Below, piece by piece: positions 24,468 to 31,978 of a stretch of DNA of 46,537 nucleotides. The notes beneath the pieces were generated by a model. It did no database searches. It was not told where the DNA came from and was given only the letters and a program-made list of their open reading frames with translations. The translations under genes were made by a program, and so were the position numbers. The first letter of the stretch is position 1, and each line of letters opens with the position of its first letter. The DNA comes from Actinacidiphila cocklensis (GTDB lineage: Bacteria > Actinomycetota > Actinomycetes > Streptomycetales > Streptomycetaceae), in the NCBI RefSeq assembly GCF_907177275.1, contig NZ_CAJSLV010000070.1, forward strand, positions 1 through 46,537, written 5' to 3'.

Positions 24468-26425
24468 CCCCACCCACCCCCGGCGCCACGGTCGTGGCCG
24501 GCCCCACCGCCCGCGCCGGGTACGGCGGGCCGCTCGCCGAGGACTGCGGGCGGCTCGCGCACGACCTCGCCGCGGGGCTGCGGCAGTGGGGCGGCGGCGA
24601 CGTCGTCGTCACGGCGCTCGGGGTGCGGGACGAGTTGGGGGTGGCGGGCGGCGAGGACCCCGCGGGCGCGGAGGTCGGGGTGCACCGCTACGGGCACCAC
24701 CTCCTCGTCGGGCCTTTCGCGCCCGACGGCACCGCGGGCTGCCCGCGATGTCTGGCCCGGCGCTGGCAGGGCGTGCGCTCGCGGGCGTTGCGCGAGGCGC
24801 TGGAGACCGGCGCGGGGACCCGGCCCGCGGGGCAGCGCGCGGGCGACCCGGCCTTCGGCGTGGACGCCGTCGCCGCACTGATCGCAGCTCACCGGGAGCG
24901 GCCCGGCGGCGACGGCCGGCTGCCGTACGCCTTCCTCGTGGACGCCGAGACGCTCCGCGTCACCCGCTTCGGCTTCGTGCCCGACGCGGAGTGCCCGCGC
25001 TGCGGCGTACGTCCCGCGGACACGGCGGAGGCCGCGCGGATCACCTTCGCGGCGGCGCCCAAACCCGCGCCCGACGTCTTCCGGGCGCGGCCCGCGGACG
25101 ACTACGACATCCCCTTCGAGGCGTTCGTCAACCCGGCGGCCGGCATGCTCGGGCCTTCCGTGGTGCCGGACCTGATCTCCGCGTCCACCTCCTCGACCGT
25201 CGGGTCGTTCCTGCTGCGCTCGGGCGACTACCTGCGCGAGTGCTTCTGGGGCGGCCACACCCCCCGCTACCGGTCCAGCGAACGGGTGGGCCTGCTCGAA
25301 GGACTTGAGCGCTTCGCCGGTATGCGGGCGCGCGGCAAGCGCACCTCGGTGTTCGCCTCGTACGACGAACTCGTGGCCGTGGAGGCCGTCTTGGACCCGC
25401 GCGCCTGCGGGCTGTACTCCGACGACTTCCACCGCGCGGAACCAGGCGTCCGCCCCTTCGACCCCGGCCTGCCGATCCCCTGGGTGTGGGGGTGGTCGCT
25501 GCGCGACCAGCAGCCGCTGCTCGTTCCGGAGATCCTGGCCTATTACCACGCACCCGGCGGCCTGGAGCACCGGTTCGTCCAGGAGAGCTCCAACGGCTGT
25601 GCGTCCGGCGGCAGTCTGGCCGAGGCCGTCTACTACGGCCTGATGGAGGTCGTCGAGCGCGACGCGTTCCTGCTGGCCTGGTACGGCAGGGCGCCGCTGC
25701 CGGAGATCGACATCGCCGGGACCAGCAGCGCGCACACCCGCGCGATGATCGACCGGCTCGCGATGTACGGCTACCGCGCCCGCTTCTTCGACACCCGCGT
25801 CAGCTTCCCGATCCCGGTGGTCACCGCCGTGGCCGAGCGGGTCGACGGCGGCCTCGGCCGGCTGTGCTTCGGTGCCGGCGCCGGACTCGACCCGGAGGCG
25901 GCGCTCGCGGCCGGGCTGTGCGAGATCGCCACCGACGCGGTCAACCTGCGCCGCAGGACCGCCCGCGACGAGGCCCGGCTGCGCTCCCTGGCCGCCGACT
26001 TCGACCAGGTGCTGGTGCTGCACGACCACCCGCTGCTGTACGGCCTGCCCGAGATGGCCGGCTACGCCGACTTCCTGCTGCGCGCCGATCGCCCGCGGGT
26101 CGCCCTCGCCGACCTCCCCGCGACGGGACCCGGCACCCTGCCGCCCGGCGACGACCTCGGCGACGACGTCGGAAGTTGCGTCGCGGCGGTAGCGAAGGCC
26201 GGCTTCGACGTCGTCGTGGTCGACCAGACCATGCCCGAGCAGCGCGAACTCGGCTTCCACACCGCCGGGGTGATCGTGCCGGGCCTGCTGCCCATCGACT
26301 TCGGCTGGCGCCGGCAGCGCGCCCGCCACCTGCCGAGAACCCGCACCGCGCTGCGCGAAGCGGGCCTGCACGACCGCGACCTGACAGCGGACGATCTCAA
26401 CCAGGCCCCGCACCCATTCCCCTGA
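24464..26425 (+). CDS. TOMM YcaO cyclodehydratase (first copy)
   Basis: The protein has 653 residues from a GTG at 24464. The N-terminal region has two CPRC knuckles (C93/C96 and C177/C180), a remnant of an E1-like zinc site. The YcaO domain follows, with SSTVGSFLLRSGDYLRECF, GLLEGLERFAG, SSNGCASGGSLAEAVYYGL at ~375-393 and MEVVERDAFLLAWYG, carrying the Glu/Asp residues that bind Mg-ATP. The chain ends in PHPFP, the PxPxP C-terminal motif of azoline-forming YcaO enzymes. It should use ATP to turn Cys (or Ser/Thr) into azolines. It pairs with the leader-binding protein through a GTGA overlap. Confidence 0.92.
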   Translation: MTPPTPGATVVAGPTARAGYGGPLAEDCGRLAHDLAAGLRQWGGGDVVVTALGVRDELGVAGGEDPAGAEVGVHRYGHHLLVGPFAPDGTAGCPRCLARRWQGVRSRALREALETGAGTRPAGQRAGDPAFGVDAVAALIAAHRERPGGDGRLPYAFLVDAETLRVTRFGFVPDAECPRCGVRPADTAEAARITFAAAPKPAPDVFRARPADDYDIPFEAFVNPAAGMLGPSVVPDLISASTSSTVGSFLLRSGDYLRECFWGGHTPRYRSSERVGLLEGLERFAGMRARGKRTSVFASYDELVAVEAVLDPRACGLYSDDFHRAEPGVRPFDPGLPIPWVWGWSLRDQQPLLVPEILAYYHAPGGLEHRFVQESSNGCASGGSLAEAVYYGLMEVVERDAFLLAWYGRAPLPEIDIAGTSSAHTRAMIDRLAMYGYRARFFDTRVSFPIPVVTAVAERVDGGLGRLCFGAGAGLDPEAALAAGLCEIATDAVNLRRRTARDEARLRSLAADFDQVLVLHDHPLLYGLPEMAGYADFLLRADRPRVALADLPATGPGTLPPGDDLGDDVGSCVAAVAKAGFDVVVVDQTMPEQRELGFHTAGVIVPGLLPIDFGWRRQRARHLPRTRTALREAGLHDRDLTADDLNQAPHPFP

Positions 26426-26463
26426 GCCGAGCCCCGGCGAGACCGCACAGAAAGGACGCACCC

Positions 26464-28050
26464 GTGGGATTCGCCCATGAGTACGCGACCGCCATCGTCC
26501 GGCGCGGCAGGTACCCCATGGAGCCGGCCGACTTCGTGCCCGACTGGGCCGACCGGCCGCGCAAGGGCAAGCACTTCCCCGGCGCCGGCGCCTTCCCGCT
26601 GCCGCAGGCGGCCGACCTGCCGGGCACCGGGCAGGCGACCGTGCAGCGCGGCCTGTTCGGGCCGCGCGGCACCGGCGCCTTCACGCTGCCGCTGCTCGCC
26701 GGGATGCTCCAGGAGTCCTACGGCCTGGTCGGCCGCAGGCTCGCCGTGCAGGCCAACTCCGACCTGGGCACCCTGCCGATGTACACCCAGGCCAACTGGT
26801 CGCGCGGCAGCGCGTCGGGCGGCGGCCTCTACCCGGTCGGCGTGCACTGGGTGGCGGGTCCCTCCGGCCCCCTGACGCCCGGCGTGTACTACTACTCCAC
26901 GCCCCACCACGACCTGCGGCGGCTGCTGGCGGGCGACGCCACGGCCGAGGTCCGCGCGGCGGGCGGCGAGGCCCTGGCGGCGTACGACCAGTTCCTGGTC
27001 CTGGGGGTGCGCTTCTGGCAGAACGCCTTCAAGTACAACAGCTTCAGCTACCACGTCGTCACGATGGACACCGGCGCCCTGCTGCAGACCTGGCGGATCT
27101 GGGCCAGGGCGCGCGGCCTGCACATCGGCCCCGCCCTGTGGTTCGACGAGGCCAGGCTCGGCCGGCTGCTCGGCCTCGACGAGGACGAGGAGGGCGTCTT
27201 CGCGGTGGTGCCGCTCCGCTGGGAGCGCGACTCGGTGACCTCGGCTCCCGCGGCCGAGGCGCCCCGCGTGCGGTACGCCGACCAGGAGCGGTCCCGGACG
27301 ACCATGACCTTCGAGACGGTGCGCCGCATGCACGCCGCGACCCTGGACGGCGCCGCCGAGCGGCCGCCCGCGGGGGTGCTGGACGGGGCGCTGGCCCTGC
27401 CGGTGCCCGCCGGCGGTGAGCGGACCGCGCTGCCCGCGCCGCGGGAGCTGGACACCCCCGTCGGCACCGCGCTGCGGGCCAGGCGCAGCAGCTTCGGCCG
27501 CTTCCAGGCGACGGCGCCGCTGCCGGCCGACGCGCTGTCGACCGTGCTGGCCGCGGTCGACGCGGCGGGCACCCTCGACAGCGACGCGGAGACCCCGGGC
27601 GGCGGACCGCTCAGCCGGGCCTACGTCTTCGTCAACCACGTGGCGGGCGTCGACCCCGGCAGCTACCTCTACGACCGCGCCGACGGCTCGCTGCGGCTGG
27701 TCGCGGCAGGGGCGCCGGGGGAGTTCCTGCAGCGCAACTACTTCCTGGCCAACTACAACCTGGAGCAGGCGGCCGCCGTCATCGTGCCCACCGCCAGGAC
27801 CACCGCCGTCCTCGACGCCGTGGGCGACCGCGGGTACCGCCTGGTCAACGCGGTGATCGGCGGGATCTCGCAGGCCGTCTACACCGCCTCGGCCGCCGCC
27901 GGCCTGTCCTGCGGGGTGGCCCTGGGCTTCGACGCGATCTCCTTCACCGAGGAGCTGGCGCTCGACGCGACCGGCGAGGTGCCGCTGCTGATCATGATGA
28001 TCGGCCACGAGCGCCCCCGCCCCGCCGACTTCCGCTACGACCTCGCCTGA
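26464..28050 (+). CDS. SagB-type FMN-dependent azoline dehydrogenase, two nitroreductase-like domains
   Basis: The protein has 528 residues from a GTG at 26464 with an AGAAAGGA box. The first nitroreductase-like domain contains SASGGGLYPVGVHWVAG and K190-Y191 in FKYNSFSYHVVTMDTGAL, the position of the catalytic Lys-Tyr pair of SagB enzymes. The second contains RRSSFGRF and FLQRNYFLANYNLEQAAAVI. It oxidises azolines to azoles using FMN. A 38-base gap follows the YcaO gene. The predicted product therefore carries aromatic thiazoles or oxazoles. Confidence 0.9.
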   Translation: MGFAHEYATAIVRRGRYPMEPADFVPDWADRPRKGKHFPGAGAFPLPQAADLPGTGQATVQRGLFGPRGTGAFTLPLLAGMLQESYGLVGRRLAVQANSDLGTLPMYTQANWSRGSASGGGLYPVGVHWVAGPSGPLTPGVYYYSTPHHDLRRLLAGDATAEVRAAGGEALAAYDQFLVLGVRFWQNAFKYNSFSYHVVTMDTGALLQTWRIWARARGLHIGPALWFDEARLGRLLGLDEDEEGVFAVVPLRWERDSVTSAPAAEAPRVRYADQERSRTTMTFETVRRMHAATLDGAAERPPAGVLDGALALPVPAGGERTALPAPRELDTPVGTALRARRSSFGRFQATAPLPADALSTVLAAVDAAGTLDSDAETPGGGPLSRAYVFVNHVAGVDPGSYLYDRADGSLRLVAAGAPGEFLQRNYFLANYNLEQAAAVIVPTARTTAVLDAVGDRGYRLVNAVIGGISQAVYTASAAAGLSCGVALGFDAISFTEELALDATGEVPLLIMMIGHERPRPADFRYDLA

Positions 28051-28094
28051 GGGCTCAGCCCCACGGCACGGACCCAAGGACAGAAAGGAGCGGC

Positions 28095-30884
28095 ATGAGC
28101 GTCGACGCCGCCGCGCAGGACACGGGGGACGCCCCGCACAGCTGGCTGCTGCACCGCCGCTTCATGCTGCGGGTGGCGGGTCTGCCGGTGGCGGCCGTGC
28201 ACCGGCTGCGCAGCCCGGGCGCCCGGGCCTGGGCCGACCAGGTGCTGGCCGCCGAGCAGCAACTCGCCTCGATCGCAGTGGAGTTGAACGACCCGCTGAC
28301 CGTGCTGGTCAAGGAGACGGAGGACGGCGCGGAGCGCAGGGCCGTCCTCGCCCTGCGCCGCCAGGTCTTCAACGACCGGCTGCCCCGCGACCCCGGAGCC
28401 GTACGCCGGCTGGCCGCCGGGCTCGGCGGCGGCACCGGGGACCTGCTCGCCGGCTGGCTCGACGCCCGGCTGCGGCTGGAGGAACTGCGGGGCGCCGGCG
28501 GTCCGTTGCTGGCCGGCGAACTCGCCGCGAGCCGGGCGGAACTGCGCGGGCTCGCGGCCGAGGACCGGCTGCGGCTGGCCCTCGCGCTGGCCTCGCCGAC
28601 CCTCGACGGGCAGCTCGACGCCTTCATCGCCGACAGCGCGCCCGTACCGGACAAGCGGACCAGGAAGAAGGAGCGCTCGCTGCTGGCGTACCTCTACAGG
28701 ACCGCCTGCAAGACCAGCCCGTTCAGCACCTTCACCGCGGTCGCCGAGGGCACCTTCGGCGACCCGGGCACCGAGGTCCGCACCGGCGGCGCCTGGACCA
28801 GCCACCCCCGGCTCAACGTGGTGGTGCTGGCCAGGCTCGCGGAACTGATCGCGGCCGACAGCGCCCGGCGCGACGACCTGCCGGTCACCCTGTCGGCGGG
28901 CTGGGAGCTGGACGACGACCGCATCCGCTACGTCCGCCGCTCGGTGACCGCCGGCGACGACAGCGCCGCCGTCAGCTTCGACGCCGCCCACGACCGGCTG
29001 TTCTTCCTGCGCAACAGCGGCACCCTGGAACGGCTGACCGCGCTCTTCCGCGACCGGCCGCAGCTGCGCTACGCGGAGCTGACGAGCTGGCTGACCGCCG
29101 AGACCGGGGCGACCGGCGACCAGGCCGCGCACTACGCCGCGACCCTGCTCGACCTGGAGATCCTGCAGATGACGGGGCTCGCGACCGACGTGCACACCGC
29201 GGACCCGCTGCACTCCTTCCGCGGCGCCCTGCGCGCGCTGGACCGCGGCTGGGCCGACGGCATCGCCGACCGCCTCGACGGCCCCGCCGGCTGCGTCGAC
29301 GGGTTCAGGTACGCCGACGTCGCCACCCGCCGCGCGCTGCTGGACCGGTTGCGGCGCGAACTGCTCGCGCTGCAGGCCGACCTGGGCGCCGCGTCGCCGT
29401 CGCTGCCGCAGACGCTGCTCTACGAGGACGTACGCGAGGAGCAGGTCGCAGCCGACCTGGCCGAGTGGACGGAGCTGGCCGCGGCCCCGCTGCACGCGCT
29501 CACCGGGATGATGCCCGCCTTCGACGTGGCGCTGCCCCAACGGCTCACCCTCAAGGGCTTCTTCCTGGCCCGCTACGGCCGCGGCGGTCGCTGCGACGAC
29601 CTGCTGCGGCTCGTGCACGACTTCCACGAGGACATCTTCACGCAGTACCTGCAGTTCACCTCGCTCAAGTCGCCCTGGGCGGCGGACGGCGGCCACGCCC
29701 CCGAGGAGAACTGGCTCGGCATGCCGGAGGTCGCCGCGCTGGACAAGGCCCGCACGGAGTTCACCGGCCGGATGCGCGACCTGTGGGCCGCCCACCCGGA
29801 GGGCGCCGCGGAACTGCGGCTCGGCGAGGACCTGGTGGCCGCGGTGAGCGGTGAACTGGCGCCGCTGGGCGACTCGTTCGCCCCGCACAGCCACTTCCTG
29901 CAGCTCGCCCGCCGCCCCGGCGACCCGCTGGTGGTGCTCAACAACTCTTACGGCGGCCTGTCCTTCCCCTTCACCCGCTTCACCCACTGCTTCGACGACA
30001 TCGCCACGGCCGCAGGCCCGGACGGCGACGGCGGCCTGACCGGGCGGCTGCGCGAGACGCTGCGCGAGTGGCAGCCGCCCGGCGCGGTCTTCGCCGAGAT
30101 CACCGCGGGCTCCGCCACCACCAACCTCAACCTGCACGGTCGGCTCACCGACTACGAGATCGTCTGCCCGGGGGAGAGCAGCACCGCACCCGCCGAGTCC
30201 AGGATCGACCTGGACGACCTCTACGCCGAGCACGACCAGGACGCCGACCGGCTGGTGCTGCGCTCCCGCCGGCTCGGCAGCGAGGTGATACCGCTCTACC
30301 TCGGCTACCTGGTGCCGATGGTGCTGCCCGAGGTGCCGCGCACCCTGCTGCTGCTCTCGCCGACCTCCCGCGCGTCCTTCGACGTGTGGCGCGGGGTGCC
30401 CGAGCCGCCCGGGCGCGACGGGGTCACCGCACGGCCCCGGGTCCGCTACCGCAGCGTGGTGCTGCACCGCAGGTCCTGGACGGCCGCGCCCGGCGCCCTG
30501 CCGGAACGCGAACCGGGCATGGACGACGCCGCGTTCTACCTGCGCTGGCAGCGCTGGCGTCGCGACCACGGGCTGCCGGACCGGGTGTTCGCCACCCTGC
30601 ACGAGCAACGCGAGGGTGACGCGGGCGGTTTCGGTGCCGCCTTCGGCGGATCCAAGCCGCAGTACGTCGACTTCGACAGCCCGCTGTCGCTGATCGCCCT
30701 GGACGCGCTGACCGGCGGCGGCCGGACCAGGGCGGTCTTCGAGGAGATGCTGCCGGGCGAGGACGAGCTGCACGTCCGCTCCCCGCGCGGCCACCACGTC
30801 GCCGAACTGGCCGTGGAAATCGTCCCCCGCGCGGCGGCCACCGCCGCAGCGGCCCGGCCAGGAAGGCAGGACAGCGCCGTATGA
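28095..30884 (+). CDS. LanB-type dehydratase, glutamylation component
   Basis: The protein has 929 residues with an ATG and an AAAGGAGCGGC leader. It matches the N-terminal part of class I lantibiotic dehydratases: WLLHRRFMLRVAGLPV, KKERSLLAYLYRTACKTSPFSTFT (KTSPFSTFT at ~206-214), LKGFFLARYG and HFLQLARRPGDPLVVLNNSYGG. Stand-alone glutamylation enzymes use glutamyl-tRNA to activate Ser/Thr in thiopeptide and goadsporin pathways. The elimination domain is encoded separately by the next gene, which overlaps by four bases (ATGA). Together they make dehydroalanine and dehydrobutyrine in the Ser/Thr-rich core. Confidence 0.92.
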   Translation: MSVDAAAQDTGDAPHSWLLHRRFMLRVAGLPVAAVHRLRSPGARAWADQVLAAEQQLASIAVELNDPLTVLVKETEDGAERRAVLALRRQVFNDRLPRDPGAVRRLAAGLGGGTGDLLAGWLDARLRLEELRGAGGPLLAGELAASRAELRGLAAEDRLRLALALASPTLDGQLDAFIADSAPVPDKRTRKKERSLLAYLYRTACKTSPFSTFTAVAEGTFGDPGTEVRTGGAWTSHPRLNVVVLARLAELIAADSARRDDLPVTLSAGWELDDDRIRYVRRSVTAGDDSAAVSFDAAHDRLFFLRNSGTLERLTALFRDRPQLRYAELTSWLTAETGATGDQAAHYAATLLDLEILQMTGLATDVHTADPLHSFRGALRALDRGWADGIADRLDGPAGCVDGFRYADVATRRALLDRLRRELLALQADLGAASPSLPQTLLYEDVREEQVAADLAEWTELAAAPLHALTGMMPAFDVALPQRLTLKGFFLARYGRGGRCDDLLRLVHDFHEDIFTQYLQFTSLKSPWAADGGHAPEENWLGMPEVAALDKARTEFTGRMRDLWAAHPEGAAELRLGEDLVAAVSGELAPLGDSFAPHSHFLQLARRPGDPLVVLNNSYGGLSFPFTRFTHCFDDIATAAGPDGDGGLTGRLRETLREWQPPGAVFAEITAGSATTNLNLHGRLTDYEIVCPGESSTAPAESRIDLDDLYAEHDQDADRLVLRSRRLGSEVIPLYLGYLVPMVLPEVPRTLLLLSPTSRASFDVWRGVPEPPGRDGVTARPRVRYRSVVLHRRSWTAAPGALPEREPGMDDAAFYLRWQRWRRDHGLPDRVFATLHEQREGDAGGFGAAFGGSKPQYVDFDSPLSLIALDALTGGGRTRAVFEEMLPGEDELHVRSPRGHHVAELAVEIVPRAAATAAAARPGRQDSAV

Positions 30885-31978
30885 CCACACCAGAGGCAGC
30901 CACCGCCCCGGCCCAGGCAGCCGCCGCTCCCGCCGCCCCCGACACCGGGGGGACCCGCGGCGACTGGCAGGCCTTCCACGTCTTCTACGCCGCCAGCCCC
31001 CGCCCCTTCCTGCTGCGCTGCGTCCGCCCGCTCGTCGCGGAACTGACCGGCGAGGGCCTGCTGAGCGGCTGGTTCTTCATCAACTACTGGCTGGAGGGAC
31101 CGCACATCAGGCTGCGGCTGCGCCCCTCGTCGCCGGCCGCCGCCCCCGAGGTCGCCGCCCGCGCGAGCAGCGCGATCGCGGCCTTCCTCAGGGAGCGCCC
31201 CGCGCTCTACGAGGTCAAGGGCGGCTTCCTCGCCGACCTCTACAACACCCTCTTCGAGCTGGAGTTCCCCGGCGGCGAGCGGGGCGGCCTGGTCGACGAG
31301 GACGGCCACATGAAGCTGCGGCCCAACAACACCTTCAGCCCCGAGCCCTACGAGCCCGAGTACGGCAAGTACGGCGGCCCGGCCGGGATCGAGCTGGCCG
31401 AATGGCACTTCCAGCGGTCGAGCGAGCTGGTCTCCGGGGCGCAGGGCACGATGAACCTGCACCTGCGGACCGTCCTGCTGGGCGTGGCCGCGCAGTTGAT
31501 GATGACCATGTCGGGCTGCCTGTTGCGGGACGATGCGGCACTGCTGGAATTCCTGGACCGCTACCACGAGTTCTGGAACTCCGCCTTCGCCACCACCAAC
31601 TACACCGCCCAGGACGGCTACGACCGCGCCTACGGCACCATGGAGGCGCTGCCCGCCCGCTTCCAGCAGATCCGCGCCGCCGTCGCCGAGCCCGCCCCCG
31701 AGCGGCTGCCCAGCTTCCTCGGCGGCTGGGCCGAGCACTGCCTCGACCTGCGCGAACGGGTCGTGGCGCTGGCCCGCGGCGGCGACCTGGTCTTCCGGTC
31801 CTGGGACGGCACGCGCGACCTGCCGGTCACCGACCCCGACCAGGCGCTGCCGATGCTGCTGTCGCCGTACATGCACATGACCAACAACCGGCTGTCAGTC
31901 ACCGTCCGCGACGAGGCGTTCCTGTCGTACGTGCTGGCCCGCGCGCTGCGCGAGCCCCGGCCCACGGCGGCGCCATGA
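30881..31978 (+). CDS. Thiopeptide-type biosynthesis protein (SpaB_C/LanB elimination component)
   Basis: The protein has 365 residues from an ATG at 30881. An Ala/Pro-rich N-terminus leads to the conserved domain: DWQAFHVFYAASPRPFLLRCV, GWFFINYWLEGPHIRLRLRP, RPNNTFSPEPYEPEYGKYGG and LSPYMHMTNNRLSV. This family includes the elimination half of split LanB enzymes and, in thiopeptide clusters, the [4+2] pyridine synthase. Only one copy exists here and it is coupled to the glutamylation gene, so elimination of glutamate is the likely role. From sequence reading alone I cannot exclude the pyridine-forming subtype. Confidence 0.87.
   Translation: MTTPEAATAPAQAAAAPAAPDTGGTRGDWQAFHVFYAASPRPFLLRCVRPLVAELTGEGLLSGWFFINYWLEGPHIRLRLRPSSPAAAPEVAARASSAIAAFLRERPALYEVKGGFLADLYNTLFELEFPGGERGGLVDEDGHMKLRPNNTFSPEPYEPEYGKYGGPAGIELAEWHFQRSSELVSGAQGTMNLHLRTVLLGVAAQLMMTMSGCLLRDDAALLEFLDRYHEFWNSAFATTNYTAQDGYDRAYGTMEALPARFQQIRAAVAEPAPERLPSFLGGWAEHCLDLRERVVALARGGDLVFRSWDGTRDLPVTDPDQALPMLLSPYMHMTNNRLSVTVRDEAFLSYVLARALREPRPTAAP

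Noticed and set aside
26062..30890. Long minus-strand frames opposite the YcaO, SagB and LanB genes
   Set aside because: Composition is typical of GC-rich antisense frames and no domain is recognisable; the plus strand holds strong homologues.
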